A stretch of 64,000 bases of DNA. Origin: Paenibacillus sp. RC67 (GTDB taxonomy: Bacteria; Bacillota; Bacilli; Paenibacillales; NBRC-103111). Shown one piece after another: positions 25,648 to 34,040 of the stretch; position 1 is the stretch's first letter, and each line of letters begins with the position of its first letter. Location of the stretch: the NCBI RefSeq assembly GCF_030020805.1, contig NZ_CP125098.1, positions 2,999,501 through 3,063,500 of the forward strand, in the 5' to 3' direction. Under the pieces are notes generated by a model, which was not told the DNA's origin, did no database searches, and saw only the letters and a program-made list of their open reading frames with translations. The translations under genes were made by a program, and so were the position numbers.

Positions 25648-25842
25648 TCGGTGTGATCTCCTTTGCTAGTAGTACGCAGATTCCTATGATCTCATTGTTG
25701 ACGGAATATAAGGGAGATAAACCTTATGAATCAGATAGCCCGGTTTATTGTACAGGGCGATAAATAGTTGAGAATTGTGTGAGAGAAATAGGTTGCTAAC
25801 GTCGTCCATACAGTATGAATCCAAAATCAAGCGGAGGCTACA

Positions 25843-26415
25843 ATGGAACAAGAGGTGCACGACAGCGAATGGGTTAGTGCTGTGTTAGAGGGCAATAAAG
25901 AAGCTTATGCCTTCCTAGTAAACCGATACAAGAACAAAGTATTTGGCCTGCTTCGCGGAATGGGGGCGGACCCACAGGATGCTCAGGACATCACACAAGA
26001 AGCATTTCTGAAAGCTTATCGAAGCTTGTCAGGACATGATATCTCTCGCAGCTTTGCTTCTTGGTTATATACGATCGCCGCAAATTTATTAAAAGATCTA
26101 TGGAAACGTCGAAAGCCGATGGCAGGTCAACAGCCCGACCCCACGGAACCGGTCGTTGAGAAGAGTGCAGAAGATACTGTGATTCAAGCGCAGTATCGAA
26201 TGGATATCAGAGAAAGCCTCAAGCTGCTGCCTGATAACTATCGTCTCGTTCTGCTGCTTCGCTACACCAATGATCTTAGTTATGAAGAAATCGGTACAAT
26301 TCTTGATGTACCCGTAAGGAAGGTTCAGAACGATCTGCATCGTGCCAAGCAGAGAATGAGGAAGTTAATTGCAGCGGAGGAGGTGGCGGGATATGAAATG
26401 CTTGACCGAACGTGA
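25843..26415 (+). CDS. ECF-type RNA polymerase sigma factor
   Basis: 190 residues. Region 2 includes DAQDITQEAFLKAYRSL, region 4 includes LSYEEIGTILDVPVRKVQND and LHRAKQRMRKL. The pattern is of a SigW/SigM-like extracytoplasmic function sigma factor of the group paired with DUF4179 anti-sigma factors. The anti-sigma gene starts 23 bp before its stop, giving translational coupling. It is expected to direct its own operon and an envelope-stress set. Confidence 0.9.
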   Translation: MEQEVHDSEWVSAVLEGNKEAYAFLVNRYKNKVFGLLRGMGADPQDAQDITQEAFLKAYRSLSGHDISRSFASWLYTIAANLLKDLWKRRKPMAGQQPDPTEPVVEKSAEDTVIQAQYRMDIRESLKLLPDNYRLVLLLRYTNDLSYEEIGTILDVPVRKVQNDLHRAKQRMRKLIAAEEVAGYEMLDRT

Positions 26416-28093
26416 GCTGGATATGTTTTTGGCAGGAATAGACAGGGAAAATCATGATTCGGTGCAAGCTCATATCGCCGGATGTCCCCGATGCAGCAGA
26501 TTGCAATTAGTGCTAATACAAGAACAAAAGGATCTGGAAATAGAACTGTATGCGGAAGCGCTCCCTGACGATTTTACAGAGCAAATCATGAACAGGTTGG
26601 AATCCATAGAATTGGATTCGAATTCGTTTGAAGCTCCAAAGGGGCTGCAACCATTACAAGGGTTAATTGCTACCGAGTGTTCTGATAATGAGAATGGAAA
26701 TGACGAAGCTTTAAGCAATTTGTCGGCAGAGGACCTGCCCAAGCCTTATAGGTTAGCTCATGTTCACCGTAGAAAATGGGGTAAATGGAGACTAGCCGCT
26801 GTAGCTATGGCAATCTTACTAGTCGCTGGGGCGTTAGCAGCAGCTTCACCTGTACTGGCTCAGTTGGTTCGCTCATTATTCAAAGGCGATAGTGTAGATA
26901 TAGGTTTGCTAAATGCGCAGGAGTTCGGACTGGTTCAGCATCCTGGGATACGAGTGAAGAATAACGGCTACACGGTACGGATAGACGAGGCTGTGGCTGA
27001 CCCTACTCGAGTAGTTGTAGCACTTCAATTGTTCGGTCCTGACGGTAAACACGATCGTGAACGGCTAGTGTTGAATGGTCCCAATGCGATAACGATCAAG
27101 GATGAGCATGGTGTGAAGATTGATGAATTATATGACATGGGGATGACGAATGACTTTTATTATTTGGTTGCCTTCTTCCCGGAACCCATACAAACGGACA
27201 AAATTACAATAGAAGGACGGTTGTCCCGATTAGGCAATGAATTAGAGAAAATCCCTTTCAGTACCGGAACATGGAATTTTGATTTCTCGATTGACATGAA
27301 GGAAGCTAAAGCTAAGACAAAAGTCTTTCCTCTGCAAGGAGAGTATATAACACCGGATGGAATGACCATACGCTTGAAGCGGTTGACACAAATGGTCCAG
27401 GGGGTTCGGTTAGAGATGGACACAGAGCTGTCGTCCGATGCGCTACTTCGTTCTCCTGATGAATTGTGGAAGCAGCAGGGACTTAAGTTTCATTTTGAGA
27501 CCATGGAGGGGGAGGAAATACACAGTGTCAATACAAGGAGGTTTCCGCATAATGACAGCTTGATGACCAAATCGTTCATTCCAGGGGATAAGCTGGGCCT
27601 CATGCATTGGAGCTATACGTTCAAATATTTGCCGACGGACACTCCGTTCCGGTTCGTGTTCGACGGGTACTTTATTGCGGAAAACGATGGCTCGAAGGTG
27701 GATTTCAACCCTAGGAAATTATTAGAGCAGCCAGTGGAGTTTCATTCAATGGAGGACAACCTGATTTTGCGAAAGTTTACCATTGAGCCGAATCGTAATC
27801 CTGATGTCCATCGTGAAGAGGGAACCCTGCATATATCGGGTATGTTATTCAATGAAGCTATGAATAACAAATGGAGAATCGAAGATGAACAGGGATATTC
27901 TTATGAAGTCAGAGGCGGAGGAGGTTACGGCTTCAAAGATGGTTTTGTGGAGATGAGCGGTGGGAGGCCAGATGAGTTTTATCAGTTCAGAACACCGGAG
28001 ATCAATATTATCCCAGAGCGATTGACACTCATACGCACAGTGGTAGATAGAGTGCATACGAATGTCAATTGGACGGTCATCATGAATCATTAA
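26393..28093 (+). CDS. Membrane anti-sigma factor with DUF4179
   Basis: 566 residues from ATG 26393 (GGAGGAGGTGG about 8 bp upstream), overlapping the sigma gene. The cytoplasmic N-terminus has an anti-sigma zinc-type motif HIAGCPRCSRLQ (H-x3-C-x2-C), one membrane helix follows at about residues 134-156 (AAVAMAILLVAGALAAASP), and a large extracellular DUF4179-like domain with beta-rich sequence fills the rest. It holds the adjacent ECF sigma factor inactive until a surface signal arrives. Confidence 0.85.
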   Translation: MKCLTERELDMFLAGIDRENHDSVQAHIAGCPRCSRLQLVLIQEQKDLEIELYAEALPDDFTEQIMNRLESIELDSNSFEAPKGLQPLQGLIATECSDNENGNDEALSNLSAEDLPKPYRLAHVHRRKWGKWRLAAVAMAILLVAGALAAASPVLAQLVRSLFKGDSVDIGLLNAQEFGLVQHPGIRVKNNGYTVRIDEAVADPTRVVVALQLFGPDGKHDRERLVLNGPNAITIKDEHGVKIDELYDMGMTNDFYYLVAFFPEPIQTDKITIEGRLSRLGNELEKIPFSTGTWNFDFSIDMKEAKAKTKVFPLQGEYITPDGMTIRLKRLTQMVQGVRLEMDTELSSDALLRSPDELWKQQGLKFHFETMEGEEIHSVNTRRFPHNDSLMTKSFIPGDKLGLMHWSYTFKYLPTDTPFRFVFDGYFIAENDGSKVDFNPRKLLEQPVEFHSMEDNLILRKFTIEPNRNPDVHREEGTLHISGMLFNEAMNNKWRIEDEQGYSYEVRGGGGYGFKDGFVEMSGGRPDEFYQFRTPEINIIPERLTLIRTVVDRVHTNVNWTVIMNH

Positions 28094-28946
28094 GCTTCTT
28101 CCAATGGGGTGGGTGAATGATGGAAGGAGGCAGCTTTGTATTAACATCGCCCTTTGCTGAGTTGATCTGGGCCTGGGTAAGAAAAATACTCCCTCTAAGG
28201 TCGGCTCCGCTAAGATCCGCATCCCGGAAATCAGCACCTATGAAGTCAGCCGCTCTAAGGTCGGCATCTCTTAGATCAGCGGCAATAAGATAAGCCCCTC
28301 TCAAGTTGGCACATTTGAGATCTGCTCCTCTGAGTTTGGCTCCAATGAGGTCTACTCCTCGTCCTTGCTTCTTTTGTTGCCCAAGGGGCCATTTATACTG
28401 TTGACGGGCTTCATCTCGTACGAGCTCACTTGTTCTGAGGAGTAGAGGATTGATAGCTGCTCGGTGAGCGGCAATGTCTAGGTCGGAGAGATTATCCGGA
28501 CTGAGGTAGGTAAGGCGATTGGTTTCATCGAGCGATAAGCGGATATCATCGTGGATCGGATGAGCAGGTTGCAGTGATAGGGCTTCGTTCAGGTACCAGA
28601 GCAGCTCATGAAGCTGACGCATGATCGGGAACGCCTCGAACATTAGCTTCGCAGATTCTGGTACTTGCCGCCAGTCGCTTCCGCTGAACGTGACTTGGGA
28701 TACCTTCTGGCCCGCGCCGAAGCAGTCGAATACCGTACATCCGCGAAAGCCGCACTGCCTAAGGCTATTGTGAACACCGCAGCGGAAGTCCGGTTGCAAG
28801 TTTTCACACGGCCGCCCGGCTTCCTTGTTTATGGCAAAGTCGGCAGAAGCTGCGAAGGGCAGTGCGACACAGCACAAGCCAAAGCAGCGTTCACAATCTG
28901 ACTTTAAAGTCGAGAAAAGTTCCTGCACATTGCGATTCTCAAACAT
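28080..28946 (-). CDS. Pentapeptide-repeat protein with Cys-rich N-terminus
   Basis: 288 residues. The first 75 carry many cysteines (CERCFGLCCVALPF, CENLQPDFRCGVHN, CGFRGCTVFDCFGAG), suggesting a metal site, similar to YkgJ-type zinc/iron-binding sequences. A helical middle part follows. The end, about residues 205-262, is a run of about ten A(D/N)Lxx pentapeptide repeats (GADLKCANLRGAYLIAADLR), which fold as a right-handed beta-helix. Function unknown; related proteins are widespread in actinobacteria and firmicutes. The last 14 bp overlap the end of the anti-sigma gene. Confidence 0.8.
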   Translation of the reverse strand: MFENRNVQELFSTLKSDCERCFGLCCVALPFAASADFAINKEAGRPCENLQPDFRCGVHNSLRQCGFRGCTVFDCFGAGQKVSQVTFSGSDWRQVPESAKLMFEAFPIMRQLHELLWYLNEALSLQPAHPIHDDIRLSLDETNRLTYLSPDNLSDLDIAAHRAAINPLLLRTSELVRDEARQQYKWPLGQQKKQGRGVDLIGAKLRGADLKCANLRGAYLIAADLRDADLRAADFIGADFRDADLSGADLRGSIFLTQAQINSAKGDVNTKLPPSIIHPPHWKKLNDS

Positions 28947-29168
28947 GAAGCGAGCTCCTTTCGAATGTTCTGTTTCACATGATATTCTTCATCATCTTAA
29001 GACAGGATTTGTTAGAATCATAGATATTTTTCTTTTGTGAACTATTTTTTATTGTGAATGATATACATATGAATTTATCAAATATTGGATTGATTTAATT
29101 GTAAATTTAAGGGTGATATACTAAAAAATATATATCGTAGCATAAATACATAGATGAGGTGATAAGGA

Positions 29169-30057
29169 TTGAGAACCGAGCAGCAAATGTTTGATTTAAT
29201 ACTTGGTGTAGCCCGGCAAGATGAACGAATTCGGGCTGTTTATATGAACGGCTCAAGAACCAATCCTCATGCCCCCAAAGATATTTTTCAGGATTATGAT
29301 ATGGTTTATGTCGTCACAGAAACGGCCTCTTTTTTACAAGATAGAGAATGGATTCGTATTTTTGGAGATTTAATCATGATTCAGGAGCCAAATAAATTAG
29401 ACCAAGGTATCGGAAGGAAAGCGAATTTCGATCGATCTTATGTCTACTTAATGCTTTTTAGAGATGGGAATCGTATAGATCTCAGCATTGAGACCATAGA
29501 ATCTATGATGACAGGGTATGTCAGCAATAATCTAACCATTCCGTTATTAGATAAGGACCAGTGCCTACCACCAATCCCACCACCTACAGATATCGATTAC
29601 CATGTAAAAAAAACCAACGGAACCGCATTTTGAAAGCTGTACTAACGACTTCTGGTGGTGTTTGCAAAACGTTGCAAAAGGAATATGGCGAGACGAGCTG
29701 CCCTACGCAAAGCAAATGTTTGAAGAAACCACAAGAGCTTCTTTGGATGAGATGATCCAGTGGTGGATTGGCACTCAGCATGACTTTCAAGTTTCCGCAG
29801 GTAAGATGGGCAAATATTATAAAAACTATCTGCCTGACGCTTACTGGGAGCTGTATAAAGGAACGTTTTCTGGCAGCGACTATACTAGTTTCTGGGATTC
29901 CATATTTATCGCTGGTGAATTATTTAGGGAGTTAGGTAAAGATGTAGCGGCGCATTGTCAGTTTACTTATCCCATTGAAGACGATACGAATATGACAGAG
30001 TATCTCAAACACGTAAGAAATTTACCGGCTGATGCCAAGGAAATATTTGAAGATTAA
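29169..30057 (+). pseudogene. AadK-like aminoglycoside 6-adenylyltransferase, frameshifted
   Basis: The first frame (29169-29633) encodes MRTEQQMFDLILGVARQDER, the nucleotidyltransferase motif GSRTNP and QDYDMVYVV; a second frame (to 30057) carries QNVAKGIWRDELPYAKQM and the C-terminal domain. Removing one A from the eight A at 29606-29613 joins them into one 295-residue protein with VKKPTEPHFESCTNDFWWCL at the junction, as in AadK (about 284 residues). Intact enzymes adenylylate streptomycin at position 6. As written the product stops after 154 residues. Confidence 0.82.
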
Positions 30058-30112
30058 TGGTGTGATATGACCTTAATTTACTGATCTCTATAAGATAAGG
30101 GGGACATGCTTT

Positions 30113-30586
30113 ATGCCAGAAGCCAAGTTTTATTACAAGCATAGGAATACTCCGATACCAAATCAACCAACGAGCATTGGGGTAGTAGCCTTAATAGAGA
30201 AGGAAAATAAGCTGCTGCTGGAGAGAAGAACCGATTCTAATAGATGGGCGCTCATCGGCGGTGCTATCAAATCTGATGAATCATTGCTGGACGGGCTCTA
30301 TAGGGAAGTAATGGAAGAAACGGGGCTTAGCATTTGCAGCTATGATCTGTTTGGTACTTTTTCCGATCCTTCCAGAGTCGCCGCCTTTTGAGACGGTAAT
30401 ATCAAACGGATTATTACCATTGCCTACAAGGTCCAAGTGGAGCCATTCGAGCAACTGAGATGCAGTGACGAATCTATAGAGCTGAGATTTGTAGATTTTT
30501 CCCAAGACAACTCATTGTATATAGCTGAAACTCATCTTCAAATTATTGAGCATTACAAGAGAAGCAGCTCTCTGGTGTTGGATTAA
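30113..30586 (+). pseudogene. NUDIX hydrolase interrupted by in-frame TGA
   Basis: The frame begins with a full NUDIX box, GGAIKSDESLLDGLYREVME followed by ETGL, and then meets TGA at 30389-30391 after 92 residues. Past it the same frame continues with DGNIKRIITIAYKVQVEPFE and ends at TAA 30584-30586, exactly where such proteins end (about 157 residues). The family cleaves nucleoside diphosphates linked to X. The stop is most simply a nonsense mutation. The gene follows the broken AadK-like gene by 55 bp. Confidence 0.8.
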
Positions 30587-30684
30587 CAGAGTCCATATTG
30601 TATGAGTGGAGATACTGATGTACAGAATAAGACCATCCACAGGGATATCGGTTATCAACAACGATCGTTGGTAGGGGCAGCACC

Positions 30685-30719
30685 AAAAAGCCTGGCGCAA
30701 GATTGCGCATCAGGCTTTT
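30685..30719. terminator. Bidirectional terminator
   Basis: AAAAAGCCTGGCGCAA and TTGCGCATCAGGCTTTT arms, between the NUDIX remnant and the convergent alarmone synthetase gene. Confidence 0.8.
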
Positions 30720-30746
30720 CTATTGGTCTTGCTTTACATTAAGCTA

Positions 30747-31499
30747 TTAAATCTCGTCAGGCCCGTCACCGATTAATCTCAACAGCGCTTCAGGCAATTG
30801 AAACTGCTGGTTGCTGATACTGATTCGCTTTAGTTCATCTCCCCATTCCTGGGACTGGGCTTCTTTTACTTCGGTGATTTCGTTGTGCAGACGCTCCATC
30901 TTTTGATCCAGTGCTGCCGCGGAGTCAGAGGCTTCCTTTAATTCAAGAAGCAGCTTCGGTGGTACGGTTCGATTGTATTTGTAGTAAATTTTGTGCTCGA
31001 GACTCGCCCAGAAGTCCATAGCGATCGTGCGTATCTGTACTTCAACACATACATTTTCTTTCCTATCTGACATATAAATCGGAATTTCGATGAGCATATG
31101 AAGACTGCGGTAACCGTTAGGTTTCGGATGCTGTATGTAGTCCTCAATTTCGATGATTTTTAAATCACTTTGACTTTGCAGCATTTCGCTAATACGGTAA
31201 ATATCCGCTATGAAGGAACATGTGATACGTATCCCGGCAATGTCGGTAATGTGTGTTTTAATGCTCGGCAGCGAAATATCGTGACCTTTTTTATGCAGCT
31301 TTTTTAAAATACTTTCAGGTGATTTCAACCTCGACTTGGTGTGTTCAATAGGATTGTAATCATGAAATAATTGAAATTCTTCCGTCAAAATGTCAATTTT
31401 AGTCTCGAATGCATCTAGAGCAAATTTATATGCCATCAGAAACCGCGTGATATCGTTTTTGAATTTGCGGAATTGTTCTACTGGAAGTGTGTTCAACAT
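30747..31499 (-). CDS. ywaC: Small alarmone synthetase, YwaC/RelP type
   Basis: 250 residues, a single RelA/SpoT synthetase domain without hydrolase, TGS or ACT domains. Motifs: EHTKSRLKSPESILKKL, HITDIAGIRITCSFIADIYR, HPKPNGYRSLHMLIEIP and EVQIRTIAMDFWASLEHKIY. It makes (p)ppGpp from ATP and GDP/GTP. These motifs match B. subtilis YwaC (SasA, RelP), induced by cell-envelope stress, better than YjbM (RelQ). GGAAAGGAG lies 6 bp before the ATG. Monocistronic. Confidence 0.85.
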   Translation of the reverse strand: MLNTLPVEQFRKFKNDITRFLMAYKFALDAFETKIDILTEEFQLFHDYNPIEHTKSRLKSPESILKKLHKKGHDISLPSIKTHITDIAGIRITCSFIADIYRISEMLQSQSDLKIIEIEDYIQHPKPNGYRSLHMLIEIPIYMSDRKENVCVEVQIRTIAMDFWASLEHKIYYKYNRTVPPKLLLELKEASDSAAALDQKMERLHNEITEVKEAQSQEWGDELKRISISNQQFQLPEALLRLIGDGPDEI

Positions 31500-31582
31500 A
31501 ATTTCTCCTTTCCATAACCGTTCAATAAAATGGGTTCATGATGAAAGCATATACGAAGAATGAGGTACAAAGCAAATGTTGC

Positions 31583-32464
31583 TCAATTAGCATTAAAGTC
31601 AGTGGTTAACTTATGAATAAAAGCTTGTGCCGCTCTGCCCAAAAATCGATCTCTCCGATAAATAATAACAAGATCACGGGTTGGCGCCACATCCTTAAAT
31701 GGGATGCAGCGAAGCGTGGGCTCCTTCATAGACTGTATAAGCTGAAGCGGCTGAATGGTTGCCCCTATATTTGCTTTTACGATATTGATAAGTGAAAGGA
31801 CCGAGGTCGTTTCCATAATGGTGTTAAGCTTAAAGCCGCGGCTGCGGCAAAATCGTTCAACAAGCTCCCGACCGACAAGTCCTACCGGATACATGACCGT
31901 TTCAATATGTGCTAGCTCATCAATAGCAATCCAGTCGCGAGCTGCTAAAGGATGTTGCTCTGAGACGACAAGCACATATTCTTCCTGGCACAGAGGAATT
32001 TGAATTAAGCGGTCATCGAAGAACGGCATGACGCATATCCCAAGATCGACTTCATTCGTTAGCACTTGTTCTTCAATCTCAACAGAAGAGAAGATGCTTA
32101 GATGTATATTAGGGTATTCATAGTGATAATCCACCAACAATCTTGAGATGCGATAATCCAAATCAGAGGGTAATGTTCCTACGCTTAAGGTTCCTCTTTG
32201 CACATGCTGAAGCTCATGTATGGAGTCTTTAACGTTTTGCAGACTTCGAATGATCTGCTTGCTCTGTTCAAGCAGAATGAGTCCAGCTTCGGTTATGGCA
32301 ATTTTTTTTCCTACACGGTCGAATAAAGGAGTGTTTAATTCATCTTCCAAGGCGCGGACCTGCTGGCTTAAGGTAGGCTGTGAAATTCCTATTTTCTCTG
32401 CGGCTCTAGTGAAATGCATCTCGTCACATACGGCGATGAAATATTCAAGCTGTCGAAGCTCCAT
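31583..32464 (-). CDS. LysR-family transcriptional regulator
   Basis: 293 residues. N-terminal winged helix (MELRQLEYFIAVCDEMHFTR, AAEKIGISQPTLSQQVRALE), then the periplasmic-binding-like effector domain. Divergently transcribed from a CynX-type MFS gene, the arrangement in which LysR proteins control the neighbour. A perfect 13-bp inverted repeat lies just upstream of its start codon and touches its ribosome binding site, so it probably represses itself as well. Confidence 0.88.
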   Translation of the reverse strand: MELRQLEYFIAVCDEMHFTRAAEKIGISQPTLSQQVRALEDELNTPLFDRVGKKIAITEAGLILLEQSKQIIRSLQNVKDSIHELQHVQRGTLSVGTLPSDLDYRISRLLVDYHYEYPNIHLSIFSSVEIEEQVLTNEVDLGICVMPFFDDRLIQIPLCQEEYVLVVSEQHPLAARDWIAIDELAHIETVMYPVGLVGRELVERFCRSRGFKLNTIMETTSVLSLINIVKANIGATIQPLQLIQSMKEPTLRCIPFKDVAPTRDLVIIYRRDRFLGRAAQAFIHKLTTDFNAN

Positions 32465-32476
32465 ATCGGGCCTCCT

Positions 32477-32507
32477 TTATTATCATTGGATATACCAATG
32501 ATAATAA
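32477..32507. promoter_or_regulatory. Perfect 13-bp inverted repeat, LysR operator
   Basis: TTATTATCATTGG (32477-32489) is exactly complementary to 32495-32507, centre ATATA. It contains the T-N11-A core expected for LysR-type binding (T at 32486, A at 32498), in the intergenic region of a divergent LysR/MFS pair. Confidence 0.7.
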
Positions 32508-32605
32508 TAGAAATAATTATATTGATCAATTATTGACTTGCTCTTACACTTACTACATCAGATGCAAATGACTTGAAAATAGAAAGTAAGTAGGAGTGGG
32601 ATCAA

Positions 32606-33814
32606 ATGAAATACCGTTTTGGTTATTTATTATGCGCGTTATTCTTGGCCTCAATTAATTTACGCCCGGCCATTTCTTCAATTTCTCCATTATTGGAGAC
32701 CATTCGTAACGAATTAGGGATGAGCGGCTCTACAGCAAGCTTGTTAACCTCTATCCCCGTATTATGTATGGGAGTCTTTTCACCGTTCGCCGTTAAGCTG
32801 AGTACTCGTTGGGGGCTTGAGAGGGTATTAACCTATTCTCTTGTCGTTATCGGATTAGGCACGGTTATTAGGCTGTTTGCGGATTCCTCCGCATTACTCC
32901 TGATTACGGCGTTTTTGAGCGGACTGGGAATAGCCATTTGCGGACCGCTGCTGTCTGGTTTCATTAAGAAATATTTTGCGAGCCGAGCTGCGTCCATTGT
33001 CGGGATGTATTCCATGGCATTGGTGCTTGGCGCAGCGTTGAGCGCGGGATTGTCAGTACCATTCCAAACGATGATGCACGGCTCTTGGCGTGGTTCTCTT
33101 GCGGTTTGGGCATTGTTTGCCTTAATTGCGCTTCCGATTTGGTGGCAATTAGCCCGTCGGGAGAAAGCAGTAAAAAGTAACGGTGCAATGATTCATACTA
33201 AGGATTCCAGGCTTCCATTACAAAATAAAAGAGCTTGGCTATTAACCGCCTTTTTCGGGCTGATGGCGGTGATGTTTTACTCGATGACAGCTTGGTTGGC
33301 GCCCGCTATTGTCAGTATGGGGTATGATAAGGGATTTGCCGGAGGAATGCTTACCTTATTTACGGTTATTCAAATTCCTGTTAGCTTTTTTCTGCCGATG
33401 TTGATTGCGCGCTTCCCCAAAAGAATGTATTGGCTGCTCGGGTGTGCAGCGCTGGAGCTTATCGGGATGATCCTGTTTATGGTCCATGCAAGTCCTTGGT
33501 TTATTGTGATCATGTTAGGACTTGGAGCGGGAGGTCTATTCCCGATGGCACTTATGCTTCCTATCGAAGAAACCGATAGTGCAGAGGCAGCGAGCGCATG
33601 GTCCGCTATGAATCAATCCGGTGGATATATTGTCGGTTCTCTTGGGCCGCTGTTCGTAGGCTGGGCGCATGATGCATGGGGTGGCTTCGAGCTTGCTTTT
33701 GGTGGTTTGGCGATATTAATAGTAATCATGCTGGTGCTCCAACTGAAAATCGGTAACAAAAAGGATAAAGCACCTGTTAAAACGGCAGGTCAAATCAAGG
33801 TTGAGGCCAGCTAA
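32606..33814 (+). CDS. MFS transporter, CynX/NimT family
   Basis: 402 residues, 12 membrane helices. LASINLRPAISSISPLLETI at the start of TM1 is the hallmark of CynX/NimT transporters. The original members move cyanate or nitroimidazole-type compounds, but most are of unknown substrate. GTAGGAGTGG is the ribosome binding site. Divergent from a LysR gene that probably regulates it. Confidence 0.85.
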   Translation: MKYRFGYLLCALFLASINLRPAISSISPLLETIRNELGMSGSTASLLTSIPVLCMGVFSPFAVKLSTRWGLERVLTYSLVVIGLGTVIRLFADSSALLLITAFLSGLGIAICGPLLSGFIKKYFASRAASIVGMYSMALVLGAALSAGLSVPFQTMMHGSWRGSLAVWALFALIALPIWWQLARREKAVKSNGAMIHTKDSRLPLQNKRAWLLTAFFGLMAVMFYSMTAWLAPAIVSMGYDKGFAGGMLTLFTVIQIPVSFFLPMLIARFPKRMYWLLGCAALELIGMILFMVHASPWFIVIMLGLGAGGLFPMALMLPIEETDSAEAASAWSAMNQSGGYIVGSLGPLFVGWAHDAWGGFELAFGGLAILIVIMLVLQLKIGNKKDKAPVKTAGQIKVEAS

Positions 33815-33828
33815 AAAATGTTCTGTAT

Positions 33829-33900
33829 GAAGACGTACCTAGTGAATCATCATGATGAGAACCATTCAGATTGATGAGGAACGGCGGTGCGTCTTTTTTT
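33829..33900 (+). terminator. Possible terminator after CynX-type gene
   Basis: AAGACGTACC (from 33829) can pair with GGTGCGTCTT before a seven-T run; the long internal stretch makes it less regular than usual. Confidence 0.45.
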
Positions 33901-34040
33901 GATCATGAGTAAGGCAAGCCTTTATCTGACAAGTTCATAAATAATGGGCAATAATCTATAAAAATGTAAATTGGCTATGCTTAACAGTTAAAGTATGATC
34001 AAATGGAAGTTATTGAAGAAGCAAATAAGGAGGCGGAAAA

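Noticed and set aside
25648..25720. Sigma-G promoter for the germination permease
   Set aside because: A GCGTACTA -10-like sequence exists, but the -35 region does not match.
25700..25842. ECF autoregulatory promoter before the sigma gene
   Set aside because: A CGTC -10-like sequence is present, but no convincing -35 partner was found at the right distance.
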